DNA from: Chryseobacterium sp. 6424
Lineage (GTDB): Bacteria > Bacteroidota > Bacteroidia > Flavobacteriales > Weeksellaceae
Reading direction: 5' to 3'
Assembly: GCF_003692615.1 (NCBI RefSeq)
Contig: NZ_CP023540.1
Span: forward strand, 1,302,001-1,366,000
DNA: 64,000 bases
Part shown: piece by piece, positions 42,800 to 51,495 of the stretch
Position numbering within the stretch: the stretch's first letter is position 1
How the letters are laid out: each line of letters opens with the position of its first letter
Position numbers and translations under genes: made by a program
The notes under the pieces: model-generated
What the model was told of the DNA's origin: nothing
What the model saw: only the letters and a program-made list of their open reading frames with translations
Database searches by the model: none

Positions 42800-43724
42800 A
42801 TATGGCGGCATTCTCTTCCGCCTCTTCCATCAGTTTAAGATAGGTGATGTATCGCGATTCTTCTATTTGGCCGGTTTCTAAGGCATTCATCACCGCGCAC
42901 TTGGGTTCGTTGATATGAAGGCAGTTATGGAACTTGCAATCCCTTCCTATCTCGAAAATATCAGGGAAATAATGCTGTATTTCTTCTTTTTCTACATCAA
43001 TCATGGCAAATTCGCGCACGCCTGGGGTATCAATCACGCTACCGCCAAAATCCCAGAAATGCATTTGTGCGAAAGTAGTGGTATGCTTCCCCTTCAGATG
43101 TGTTTCAGAAATTTCAGAGGTTTTTATATTTAAATTGGGTTGTAATGCGTTTACCAACGTAGATTTTCCACTGCCGGAATGCCCGAAAAACACCGAAACT
43201 TTATCTTGAATGATGTTCTTTAAATCATCCAAATGAAGTTTGGAGTAAGAGGAGATCCGAAGGGTATCGTAACCGATCTGCTGGTAGATACCTTCAATTT
43301 CCTGCACGAGTGCAGTCTCATCACCATCCAAAACATCCATTTTGTTGAAAAGTATGAGTGGCGTAATATTATAAGCTTCGCAACAGGCTAGGAAACGGTC
43401 GAGAAAACCCAACGAAGTTTCGGGCATTTTCAGGGTGAATATGAAGCAGGCTACATCAATATTCGATGCGATGATGTGGGCCTCTTTCGAGAGATTTACC
43501 GATTTCCGGATGAGATAATTCTTCTTTGGTTCAATTTCGGTAATCCAGGCCACGCCGTCCTGTTCGAGTACAAATTCTACATAATCGCCCACAGCCAGCG
43601 GATTGGTAAGCCTGGTCTTAATTAATTTAAACTTACCGCGGATACGGGCCTCATAGAACTGTCCGGTTTCCCGTTCGAGAACCTGATACCAACTGCCGGT
43701 AGATTTTGTGACGAGTCCTTTCAA
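42798..43724 (-). CDS. rsgA: Ribosome small subunit-dependent GTPase A
   Basis: 308 aa circularly permuted GTPase that helps late 30S maturation. An N-terminal OB-fold (about 1-65) is followed by the permuted G domain with G4 LILFNKMDVLD, G1 VFFGHSGSGKSTLVNAL, and G3 VIDTPGVREFAM. The C-terminal zinc site has CKFHNCLHINEPKCAV. The order of G motifs (G4 before G1) confirms the family. It starts 3 bp after the DAHPS-CM gene. Confidence 0.95.
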   Translation of the reverse strand: MKGLVTKSTGSWYQVLERETGQFYEARIRGKFKLIKTRLTNPLAVGDYVEFVLEQDGVAWITEIEPKKNYLIRKSVNLSKEAHIIASNIDVACFIFTLKMPETSLGFLDRFLACCEAYNITPLILFNKMDVLDGDETALVQEIEGIYQQIGYDTLRISSYSKLHLDDLKNIIQDKVSVFFGHSGSGKSTLVNALQPNLNIKTSEISETHLKGKHTTTFAQMHFWDFGGSVIDTPGVREFAMIDVEKEEIQHYFPDIFEIGRDCKFHNCLHINEPKCAVMNALETGQIEESRYITYLKLMEEAEENAAI

Positions 43725-43727
43725 AAG

Positions 43728-44795
43728 TTATAGTTTATTCTGTACTTCAATAGATTCTTCGTGAATGGCTTTAAAAACCTTTTCGATAAATTCCTGTGAC
43801 ATCCCGGTTTCATCTGCTTTCTGATTGGCGTATTCGGTGATGATTTTCCAGCGGTCCGGCTGAAAGATCGCGATGCTGTTTTCTTTTTTTAGCATCCCGA
43901 TTTGCTCTGAAATCTTCATACGGTGCGAAAGCAGTTCGATTAACTGAAAATCCAGGTCAGAGATCAAGGTCCTGTGTCTGTCCATTTCATCGTCAAAGGC
44001 CGAAATATCAGAGTTTCTGAGTTGCAGTTTGTTGATGAGATCAGCCAAAACCTCTGGGGTAATCTGTTGTGCCGCGTCGCTCCATGCAGCATCAGGATCT
44101 GCATGTGTTTCGATGATCATGCCGTCATATCCCACGTTCAACGCTTCCTGCGCAATGGCGGCAAGGCCGGTCCGGTTTCCGCAGATGTGCGACGGATCTA
44201 CCAACATCGGGATATTTGGGTATTGGTTTCTGAAATCCAGCGCTATTTGCCAGTTCGGGATATTCCTGTATTTGGTTTTACGGTAAGTGGAAAAACCGCG
44301 GTGAATGACACCAAGATTCTTAACATCCTGGCTCAACAGCCGCTCCAACGCACCGATCCAAAGGGCAAGATCCGGGTTTACAGGGTTTTTTACCAATACA
44401 GGTTTATTGGTACCCTTCAGTGCTTCCGCAATTTCCTGTACTGTGAATGGGTTTACTGTAGAGCGTGCCCCGATCCATAGAATGTCCACATCCGCTGCCA
44501 GCGCCGCCACCACATGGTGCGCGTTGGCTACTTCTGTCGCTGTCTGAAATCCAAACTCCTCTTTTACTTTTTTCAGCCAGTTCAGCCCGATAACGCCTAC
44601 CCCTTCAAAACCGTTGGGTTTGGTACGTGGCTTCCAGATGCCCGCACGGAAAATTGGTACTTCTGCGGAAGTAGCTTTGATCCTGGTGGCCGTCTCCAGC
44701 ATTTGCGATTCGCTTTCGGCACTGCATGGTCCGGCAATAATAAGAGGTTTTGGGAATTTATTTACCCAACTATTGTCTGTTGTTTTTAAATCCAT
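43728..44795 (-). CDS. Bifunctional DAHP synthase / chorismate mutase
   Basis: 355 aa. The N-terminal part (about 1-260) is a type I beta DAHP synthase (FPKPLIIAGPCSAESESQM, FRAGIWKPRTKPNGFEG, IGARSTVNPF, DPSHICGNR), the first step of aromatic amino-acid synthesis. The C-terminal 90 residues are an AroQ-type chorismate mutase (MDRHRTLISDLDFQLIELLSHRMKISEQIG), which leads to Phe and Tyr. The fusion is typical for Bacteroidota and allows feedback by prephenate. It lies between dnaX and rsgA in the same orientation. Confidence 0.93.
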   Translation of the reverse strand: MDLKTTDNSWVNKFPKPLIIAGPCSAESESQMLETATRIKATSAEVPIFRAGIWKPRTKPNGFEGVGVIGLNWLKKVKEEFGFQTATEVANAHHVVAALAADVDILWIGARSTVNPFTVQEIAEALKGTNKPVLVKNPVNPDLALWIGALERLLSQDVKNLGVIHRGFSTYRKTKYRNIPNWQIALDFRNQYPNIPMLVDPSHICGNRTGLAAIAQEALNVGYDGMIIETHADPDAAWSDAAQQITPEVLADLINKLQLRNSDISAFDDEMDRHRTLISDLDFQLIELLSHRMKISEQIGMLKKENSIAIFQPDRWKIITEYANQKADETGMSQEFIEKVFKAIHEESIEVQNKL

Positions 44796-44822
44796 TCGTG
44801 ATTGTGGTCGTATACTGTATGG

Positions 44823-45428
44823 TTAGGAATTGAGGTCAAATTTAAATATTTCGTCCAACTCCTTCAAGACAGGGTTAATTTCAGCAAATTTATCGAAAAT
44901 CTTTCGCTTCGTGATGATTTCTTTTTTTAAGGTTACATCATTGCGATATTCAATCATGATATTGAAATGATTGACTTTGTGCATGAAATGGTTAAAGAAA
45001 TCGGCCCGTACTTTTTCAAACTCACTTTTAGCGGAATCTGACGGATAGGTGATTTCTACAGTATCCTCGCCTATTTTCTTTAGTTTAAAAGAGCTTATCG
45101 CACTATAGATAATGATGTCTTCACCCTGAAGTTTTAACAGGAACTTCTGCCACTCAGCTTGCAGGTCGGTTTCGGTGAAATGATTGCTTGGGAGTTTCTC
45201 TTTCTGGTGGGTTTCCTGCTTTTCTTCCTTAACTTCAGATTTCTGTAAAGTGGCGCTGATGCTGTACTTGGAAACAGGTTTCTGCCGGAGCACCGGTTCA
45301 GAAGCTTTCGGGAGTACAGGTGGGCTGGTTTCTGCTTGAACTGAAGATGTAGTGGCGGTCTTTTCCGGGATCTTTTCCGGGACGGGCGCAGGCTGATCCT
45401 GTGCCCACGGCGCTATGATCCTAAACTT
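44823..45428 (-). CDS. dnaX: dnaX, tau-specific C-terminal part reached by -1 frameshift
   Basis: This reading frame has no ATG start; the only in-frame start candidate is GTG at 45293, but the frame is open without a stop from the A10 run onwards (AAG TTT AGG ATC at 45428-45417). A -1 slip on A10 joins it to the upstream ORF, giving a tau protein of about 560 aa. The first 70 residues are a Pro/Glu/Thr-rich linker, and the rest (EWQKFLLKLQGEDIIIYSAIS onwards) looks like the helical C-terminal domain of tau that contacts other holoenzyme parts. Confidence 0.75.
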   Translation of the reverse strand, partial: KFRIIAPWAQDQPAPVPEKIPEKTATTSSVQAETSPPVLPKASEPVLRQKPVSKYSISATLQKSEVKEEKQETHQKEKLPSNHFTETDLQAEWQKFLLKLQGEDIIIYSAISSFKLKKIGEDTVEITYPSDSAKSEFEKVRADFFNHFMHKVNHFNIMIEYRNDVTLKKEIITKRKIFDKFAEINPVLKELDEIFKFDLNS

Positions 45429-45436
45429 TTTTTTTT
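45388..45436 (-). promoter_or_regulatory. Programmed -1 frameshift signal in dnaX (A10 run and hairpin)
   Basis: On the minus strand a run of ten A (45436-45427) precedes GTTTAGGATCATAG, whose TAG ends the short form. About 20 nt after the run, GGGCACAGG and CCTGCGCCC (4+4 pairs with one mismatch) can form a hairpin around ATCAG. The run contains A AAA AAG, the E. coli dnaX slip sequence, though here the zero frame reads AAA AAA AAA AGT. Transcriptional slippage on A10 is the alternative. Confidence 0.65.
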
Positions 45437-46504
45437 AGGCGTGCCACTTTCTGCGGTAATCGAAGCCAATTGCATAAGCGCGATTTCTACGGTAAGCCGA
45501 GGATTTTTGGAGTTTTTGTAATTAATATCTGCATGATTGCAGATTTCAATGGCGTCAATGAGTTGCTGAACACCCCAACTCTTACTTTGCGCTGCGAATT
45601 TGGCTTTGGTTACCTCTCCTACTTCTATTAGATTGATGGTTTGCGGATTTTGTGCCATCATCAGGTCCCGGAAATGGTTGCCAAGGCCCGCGATAAAAAT
45701 ATGCGGATCGAAACCTTTTTTCACGATTTCATTAAATGCGGAAAGTATTTGGGGAATATCGTTGGCTGCTGCCAGATCTACAATTTTCAGATATTGGTCG
45801 TAATCCAAGATATTCAACACTTCTGCCGCTTTGGCCAGCGTAATGTTTTTCTGTGTGAAAGTGGAAAGCCGGTCGAAGATCGAAAGGGCGTCACGCATCG
45901 CACCGTCTGCCTTTTGGGCCACCATATACAACGCATCATCTTCGTAGAGAATGCCTTCCTTCTCTGCTATTTTTTTCAGTTGCAGCTGGATGTCCTCAAT
46001 CGTGATCCGTTTAAAATCATAAATTTGGCAACGAGAAAGAATGGTTGGGATGATTTTGTGTTTTTCAGTCGTCGCCAAGATAAATATGGCGTGTGCTGGT
46101 GGTTCTTCGAGCGTCTTCAGAAAGGCGTTAAAGGCTGCCGAGGACAACATGTGCACCTCATCAATAATATATATTTTGTATTTACCAACCTGTGGCGCAA
46201 ACCTCACCTGATCCGTCAGTTCGCGGATGTCCTCCACGGAGTTGTTACTGGCGGCATCAAGTTCAAAAATATTATAGGAAAATCCATCTTCGGAAGTGGA
46301 CCCGTCGCGTTCATTGATTTTTCTGGCTAAAATACGTGCGCACGTCGTTTTTCCTACACCGCGGGGACCACAGAATAAGAGTGCCTGTGCCAACTGGTTT
46401 TCACCTATGGCATGCTCTAACGTATCGGTAATATGGGCTTGCCCTACAACAGTATCAAACTCCTGCGGGCGGTATTTTCTTGCAGAAACCACAAAATTTT
46501 CCAT
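45413..46504 (-). CDS. dnaX: DNA polymerase III subunit gamma (short form of DnaX)
   Basis: 363 aa clamp-loader ATPase. AAA+ motifs: FDTVVGQAHITDTLEHAI, Walker A FCGPRGVGKTTCARIL, Walker B IYIIDEVHMLS, sensor 1 FILATTEKHKI and the SRC motif TILSRCQIYDF. The usual four-cysteine zinc module is reduced to a short INERDGSTSEDGF loop without cysteines. The zero-frame ORF ends SGTPKKKSLGS right after an A10 run, and a -1 shift continues into the tau part. A -7-like TATTTTTG lies 4 bp before the ATG. Confidence 0.93.
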   Translation of the reverse strand: MENFVVSARKYRPQEFDTVVGQAHITDTLEHAIGENQLAQALLFCGPRGVGKTTCARILARKINERDGSTSEDGFSYNIFELDAASNNSVEDIRELTDQVRFAPQVGKYKIYIIDEVHMLSSAAFNAFLKTLEEPPAHAIFILATTEKHKIIPTILSRCQIYDFKRITIEDIQLQLKKIAEKEGILYEDDALYMVAQKADGAMRDALSIFDRLSTFTQKNITLAKAAEVLNILDYDQYLKIVDLAAANDIPQILSAFNEIVKKGFDPHIFIAGLGNHFRDLMMAQNPQTINLIEVGEVTKAKFAAQSKSWGVQQLIDAIEICNHADINYKNSKNPRLTVEIALMQLASITAESGTPKKKSLGS

Positions 46505-46508
46505 CGGT

Positions 46509-46516
46509 CAAAAATA
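46509..46516 (-). promoter_or_regulatory. Possible -7 box just before the dnaX ATG
   Basis: TATTTTTG on the minus strand with only 4 bp to the ATG at 46504. If used, the mRNA would be leaderless. Confidence 0.35.
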
Positions 46517-46586
46517 TGGAAATAATTGTGAAGATAAAACTATTAATTCACCCTTCTTATGCTTTATGAAGAATTTAAATATTTAA

Positions 46587-46615
46587 ACAAAAAATTCCTT
46601 CAGATCGAAGGAATT
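46587..46615 (-). terminator. Intrinsic terminator of cphA
   Basis: AATTCCTTC and GAAGGAATT pair around a 5-nt loop; the minus strand continues TTTTTG. Confidence 0.85.
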
Positions 46616-46639
46616 AGTGATAATTTAGTAAATAATGCT

Positions 46640-49267
46640 TTAATAAGAAGCATCTTCCTGAAGTTCTTTGTTCTGATATTCCTGCACCAAATCTATCGCA
46701 TTAGATATCACATCACTCAGGGCGGTGATGAAGGTGTTTTCTTCGGCCAGGCTCATGGCATGTTTCAGTGCCTCGGTTTCTTTTGGGATGATTTCGTAAC
46801 TTATATTACGCCCCGCGCTTTGTATCCCGCTGATGACAAGGCTGTTTATCTCTTCTTCACTCCGGCCACGCAGGTGTTTCTCATTACGGATGATGATGTG
46901 ATCGAACATTCTTCCGGCAATTTTTCCGCATTCGCGGATATCTTCGTCACGGCGGTCGCCCACACCCGAAATAATACCAATTTTCTTTGGTGAAGACACG
47001 TTTTTAAGGTAATCCTCAATGGCTTCATAACTCGCAGGATTGTGGGCAAAATCAATCATTACCTGGAATTTCTTGAATTTAAACACATTCAGTCTGCCAG
47101 GCGTGAGGGCTGCACTGGGGATAAAAGTGCGCAGTGAGTTGGCAATGTCTTCAATCGCAAAACCATGCAGATAAGTGGCGAGGGTAGCGGCGAGTACGTT
47201 GGCAATCATGAATTTTGCCTTCCCTTCCATCGTAAGGGGAAGGTTCTGCGCTTTCACTACACGGATCTTCCAGTCGCCTTTTTTAATGGTGATGAAGCCT
47301 TCCTCCAGCACACAGGCAATCTTACCTTCCTTGGCGTATTTCTGTAGATGCGGATTGTTCTCATCAAGGCTGAAAAGCGCTACTTTAGCATCAAGGTCGG
47401 GCATCAATCGCATAGAATATTCATCATCGGCATTCAGTACACACCACCCTTTTTTCTTTACGGCATCCAACACTACTCTTTTCACCCGGGTAAGATCCTT
47501 CAGGTTATGAATGTCGTTCATGCCCAGATGGTCTTCTTTAATATTGGTAAGAACCCCAATATCGCAAGAACTGAAACCTAAACCTGAACGAAGGATCCCG
47601 CCCCGAGCCGTTTCAAGCACCGCAAATTCAACGGTTGGATCTTTTAAGATAAATTCAGCAGAAACCGGGCCGGTGGTATCGCCTTTGGTAAGCATGGTAT
47701 TCTGGATATAAATGCCATCGGAAGTGGTGAAACCAACCCGGTAGCCGTTGTTCTTCACAATATGGGCAATGATCCTTGTGGTAGTGGTTTTACCGTTGGT
47801 GCCAGTAACTGCAATGATGGGGATGCGGAATGGTTTGCCTGGCGGATACAGCATATCTACCACCGGCGCTGCTACATTGCGAGGCAGACCTTCGGTGGGC
47901 GCAAGATGCATGCGGAATCCCGGTGCTGCATTAACTTCCAGTATGGCACCGCCACTTTCCTTTACGGGCTGCGTAAGGTTTTCGGCCATAATATCAATAC
48001 CACAAACATCCAATCCTACAATTTTAGAGATTCTTTCGCACATGGTGATGTTTTCTGGATGCACCATATCTGTCACATCAATGGCAGTGCCTCCCGTGGA
48101 CAGGTTCGCGGTGGATTTCAGGTAAACGATCTCACCTTTTTGCGGTATGGTCTCAAGGGTGTAATTTAGTCTCTCTAACAGTTCGTTGGTATCTTTATCG
48201 ACCAAGATTTCAGTGAGTACATTCTCGTGGCCATATCCTCTGCGTGGGTTCTCATTTTCGGCATCAATAAGTTGCTGGATATTCTTTTCACCATCTCCAA
48301 CAATATGTGCGGGGACGCGTCGTGCGGCTGCCACCATTTTATGATTAATCACCAATACACGGAAATCGTATCCGGAAATATAGCGTTCCACAATTACTTT
48401 GCGGCCATAATTCTGTGCATGTTGTAAGCCTATTTTAGCACTTTCCATATCCGTTACATTGATGGAGCTGCCTTTTCCGTGGTTACCGTCGAGCGGTTTT
48501 AGAACGATCGGATATCCTATCTTAGCAATCACCTCTGCCAGTTGCTCTTCATCAGTCACCAAATCACCGATGGGCACAGGGATGGCTGCCTGATGCAGCA
48601 TTTTCTTGGTAAGTTCTTTATTACAAGCGATTTCTACGGCAATAGAACTGGTTTTGCCTGTAATGGTAGCTTGAAAACGCTGTTGGTTCACGCCGTAACC
48701 CAATTGTACAAGAGAATTATTGCCCAGCCTGATCCAAGGGATTTTTCGTGCTACAGCTTCCTCTACGATACTGCCGGTGGAAGGGCCCAGGCGTTCACCT
48801 TCGCGAATTTCCTTTAGGCGTTGTATACAGGCGTCAATATCGTATTCTTCTCCATTGATAAGGCGTGTAACCAATTCTACCGACTGTTCTGCAGCATATA
48901 CACCGCAGTTTTCTTCAAGATAACTAAAGACCACGTTGTACACCCCCGGGGTTTTGGTTTCACGGGTACGTCCGAAACCTGTATCCATGCCTGCAAGCGT
49001 CTGTATTTCGAGGGCAATGTGCTCAATGACGTGGCCCATCCAGGTACCCATTTCCACCCGCTGGAAGAAACCGCCTTCTACCCCTTCTGAACATCGATGG
49101 GTGATGAGCGAGGGAATCAGCGCTTCCAGCCGCTCGCGGAAACCTTCTACCTTATTGGTCGGGCGGTATTCCATATCCTCAAGATCAAGTCTCATCTGTA
49201 TGAGTTTCTTGCGGCGAATGCTCCAAATGTTTGGACCACGCAAAATCTGTATTTTTTCAATTTTCAT
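46640..49267 (-). CDS. cphA: Cyanophycin synthetase
   Basis: 875 aa. It makes cyanophycin, a poly-Asp backbone with Arg side chains, from Asp, Arg and ATP. An N-terminal domain (about 1-160, with THRCSEGVEGGFFQRVEMGTWMGHVIEHIALEIQ) is followed by an ATP-grasp domain (PLDGNHGKGSSINV, ILEVNAAPGFRMHLAP) that adds Asp, and a Mur-ligase-like domain from about residue 490 (IAVTGTNGKTTTTRIIAHI, LETARGGILRSGLGF, FAHNPASYEAI) that adds Arg. The length and order match CphA1. It is divergent from the cyanophycinase gene. Confidence 0.94.
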   Translation of the reverse strand: MKIEKIQILRGPNIWSIRRKKLIQMRLDLEDMEYRPTNKVEGFRERLEALIPSLITHRCSEGVEGGFFQRVEMGTWMGHVIEHIALEIQTLAGMDTGFGRTRETKTPGVYNVVFSYLEENCGVYAAEQSVELVTRLINGEEYDIDACIQRLKEIREGERLGPSTGSIVEEAVARKIPWIRLGNNSLVQLGYGVNQQRFQATITGKTSSIAVEIACNKELTKKMLHQAAIPVPIGDLVTDEEQLAEVIAKIGYPIVLKPLDGNHGKGSSINVTDMESAKIGLQHAQNYGRKVIVERYISGYDFRVLVINHKMVAAARRVPAHIVGDGEKNIQQLIDAENENPRRGYGHENVLTEILVDKDTNELLERLNYTLETIPQKGEIVYLKSTANLSTGGTAIDVTDMVHPENITMCERISKIVGLDVCGIDIMAENLTQPVKESGGAILEVNAAPGFRMHLAPTEGLPRNVAAPVVDMLYPPGKPFRIPIIAVTGTNGKTTTTRIIAHIVKNNGYRVGFTTSDGIYIQNTMLTKGDTTGPVSAEFILKDPTVEFAVLETARGGILRSGLGFSSCDIGVLTNIKEDHLGMNDIHNLKDLTRVKRVVLDAVKKKGWCVLNADDEYSMRLMPDLDAKVALFSLDENNPHLQKYAKEGKIACVLEEGFITIKKGDWKIRVVKAQNLPLTMEGKAKFMIANVLAATLATYLHGFAIEDIANSLRTFIPSAALTPGRLNVFKFKKFQVMIDFAHNPASYEAIEDYLKNVSSPKKIGIISGVGDRRDEDIRECGKIAGRMFDHIIIRNEKHLRGRSEEEINSLVISGIQSAGRNISYEIIPKETEALKHAMSLAEENTFITALSDVISNAIDLVQEYQNKELQEDASY

Positions 49268-49437
49268 ATAAAATGTATTCTTGTAATTGGATTTCGTAAT
49301 GCAGAATGAAAACCAAAGATAAAAGAAATGCAGAATAATTTGAAATATTTTTTAAAACGCAGCATCCATGGGGATTTTATCTTATTATAATTGAGCGTAT
49401 TCAATGTTTTCGGGTAGATGAACTTTTTTATTTTTTC

Positions 49438-49445
49438 TAAATTTG
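49438..49445 (+). promoter_or_regulatory. Promoter -7 box of the cyanophycinase operon
   Basis: TAAATTTG with 6 bp to ATG 49452. The box covers the alternative TTG start at 49443. Predicts a very short or absent leader. Confidence 0.5.
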
Positions 49446-49451
49446 CACCCT

Positions 49452-50339
49452 ATGAAAGCAGTTGGAAAATTAATGATCATCGGTGGGGCTGTTAATAAAG
49501 GTAGTTTTACAGAAACCGAGTACGATCAGAATGTAGAGAAAAACCTTAATTTCTTTGAGCGCGGCATCCTGCGAAAGATAATAGATGAATCGCGTCTGAA
49601 AGAAGATTCGGTGATTGAAGTCATTACCACAGCATCACAAATCCCACAAATCGTAGGGCCAGAATATAAAAAAGCGTTTGAATTTCTGGGCGCAAAAACC
49701 GTCAATATTCTTGATATAAAAAACCGCGAGCAGGCCAACAGCGACGCTATCGTTGCACGCGCCAATGCAGCCGATGTAGTGATGTTTACAGGTGGTGACC
49801 AATTAAGACTGACATCAATCTTGGGTGGGACCCGCTTCCACGAGGCTATCTTATTAAAATATCAGGAGCAGAATTTCATCTACGCAGGTACCTCTGCCGG
49901 TGCAGCCGCAGCTTCAGAGAATATGATTTATCAAGGCTCCAGCAGCGAAGCCTTGCTTAAAGGCGAAATAAAAACCACCCAAGGACTTGGCTTTATCGAA
50001 AACGTTATCGTAGACACACATTTCGTACAGCGCGGAAGAATTGGCCGACTTTTTCAGGCAGTAGTAAACAATCCGCGCACACTTGGCATTGGTCTTGGTG
50101 AGGATACAGGTCTGTACATACACGGCGAAAGGATGACCGCAATTGGCTCGGGACTCGTCATCTTAGTTGATGGCCGGTTTATTAAAGATACCAATTTAAC
50201 AAAAGTAGAACTCGGACAGCCGATTTCTATCGATAATCTTACCGTTCATGTGATGTCGCAGAATGATTATTTTGATCTGAAGACAAAAGATCTTACGATT
50301 GTAAATTCGCAATATAGTCCTTTACCAACCAATGTTTAA
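49452..50339 (+). CDS. cphB: Cyanophycinase
   Basis: 295 aa serine peptidase of family S51 that cuts cyanophycin into beta-Asp-Arg dipeptides. The catalytic Ser is in FIYAGTSAGAAAASENMIY. Other motifs are KLMIIGGAVNKG, VIEVITTASQIP, VMFTGGDQLRLTS and IENVIVDTHFVQRGRIGRL. It lies 6 bp before an isoaspartyl peptidase gene and opposite cphA, so function and context agree. Confidence 0.93.
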   Translation: MKAVGKLMIIGGAVNKGSFTETEYDQNVEKNLNFFERGILRKIIDESRLKEDSVIEVITTASQIPQIVGPEYKKAFEFLGAKTVNILDIKNREQANSDAIVARANAADVVMFTGGDQLRLTSILGGTRFHEAILLKYQEQNFIYAGTSAGAAAASENMIYQGSSSEALLKGEIKTTQGLGFIENVIVDTHFVQRGRIGRLFQAVVNNPRTLGIGLGEDTGLYIHGERMTAIGSGLVILVDGRFIKDTNLTKVELGQPISIDNLTVHVMSQNDYFDLKTKDLTIVNSQYSPLPTNV

Positions 50340-50345
50340 AATATC

Positions 50346-51188
50346 ATGAAACTTATTATCCACGGAGGATTCTTCTCTGAAAGCGACCAAAGCCAGGAAA
50401 CTAAAACCGCAAAACAGCAGGCTCTGAAAGACATTGCAGCTAGTTCCTACGAATATTTAAAGAACCATTCCGCTGAAGAAACCGCCGTATTTGCGGTAAG
50501 CCAGTTGGAAGATAATGAACTTTTTAACGCCGGCACCGGCTCGCAAATACAGAGCGACGGGAAAATCCGGATGAGCGCAGCACTGATGAATGGTGTTAAC
50601 AGCCGTTTTTCAGGGGTCATCAATGTACAGAACATCAAGAATCCCATACAGGTAGCGCAAGTTTTGATGAAAGAAGACGACCGCGTACTTGGTGACGATG
50701 GCGCAAAAAAATACGCCTCAGAAAATGGCTTTGCAGATTATTCTCCGGAAACACCCCAACGCCGCCAAGAATATGAAGAAAAAAAGAAAAACGGTGGCAA
50801 AGGTACCGTAGGCTGCGTGGTAATTGATGCCCAAGGGCGCTTAGCCGCTGCCACATCTACCGGTGGAAAAGGATTTGAGAGGGTCGGCAGAATCTCGGAT
50901 TCAGCGACTGTGGCCGGCAACTTCGCCAATGAATTTTGCGCTGTAAGCTGTACAGGAGTTGGCGAAGACATTGTAAGCAATGGCACCGCGACCAAAATCG
51001 TAACCCGTGTTACAGATGGTAAGTCGCTGGAAGAAGCATTTACCAAAACCTTTGAAGAATTAAAGGCTATAGATGGTTTCTCTGGCGCTATCGCTATTGA
51101 TAACCAAGGTAACATCTATCATCAGGATTCTCACCCAACTATGGTTTTCGCCAGTTTTGACGGTACATCATTTGAGGTTTTTGAGTAG
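50346..51188 (+). CDS. Isoaspartyl peptidase / L-asparaginase (Ntn-hydrolase)
   Basis: 280 aa, T2-family Ntn hydrolase that should split beta-Asp-Arg from cyanophycin into Asp and Arg. The autocleavage site and nucleophile are Thr154 in GGKGTVGCVVIDAQG, followed by LAAATSTGGKGFERVGRISDS. The N-terminal part has LIIHGG, FNAGTGSQIQSDGKIRMSAALM. It probably matures into alpha and beta chains. No signal peptide, so it is cytoplasmic. Together with CphB it completes cyanophycin breakdown. Confidence 0.9.
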   Translation: MKLIIHGGFFSESDQSQETKTAKQQALKDIAASSYEYLKNHSAEETAVFAVSQLEDNELFNAGTGSQIQSDGKIRMSAALMNGVNSRFSGVINVQNIKNPIQVAQVLMKEDDRVLGDDGAKKYASENGFADYSPETPQRRQEYEEKKKNGGKGTVGCVVIDAQGRLAAATSTGGKGFERVGRISDSATVAGNFANEFCAVSCTGVGEDIVSNGTATKIVTRVTDGKSLEEAFTKTFEELKAIDGFSGAIAIDNQGNIYHQDSHPTMVFASFDGTSFEVFE

Positions 51189-51284
51189 ATTTTTCTTCTT
51201 TTGATTATTAATTTGAGGAAAACCAGGCTTAAAAAATTCTGCTCGCACAATTATTGTAAGAACTTTCGTATAAAAAATTAAATT

Positions 51285-51449
51285 ATGAAAAAGTTAATGT
51301 TTATAGCCGTTTTTGGGGCTTTGCTTACAAGTTGCGTACAGAAAGAAGAAAAGCGCGATGAATATAAAGAAACACACAGTGCTGATGAGAAACGCAATAC
51401 GGGTGTAGATTCTGCCGCGCTGGAGCCTACACAACCCGTTGTACAGTAA
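51285..51449 (+). CDS. Small lipoprotein, 54 aa
   Basis: Reading MKKLMFIAVFGALLTSC gives a clear lipoprotein signal with lipobox LLTSC (Cys17). The remaining 37 residues are polar and acidic (VQKEEKRDEYKETHSADEKR...). A hairpin terminator follows directly. No family recognised. It is plausible as an outer-membrane lipoprotein of unknown role. Confidence 0.7.
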   Translation: MKKLMFIAVFGALLTSCVQKEEKRDEYKETHSADEKRNTGVDSAALEPTQPVVQ

Positions 51450-51477
51450 AAAATGCGTCAGGTCTTGACGCATTTTT
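51449..51477. terminator. Bidirectional terminator between the small lipoprotein gene and fabH
   Basis: AAAAATGCGTCA and TGACGCATTTTT form a 12-bp stem around a 5-nt loop, with T-runs on both strands. Confidence 0.9.
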
Positions 51478-51495
51478 GTATTCTTTAATTTAAAT

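Noticed and set aside
44823..45293. A separate 156-aa gene starting at GTG 45293
   Set aside because: Its frame is open far upstream to the dnaX A-run, it has no promoter or signal, and its content fits the tau C terminus.
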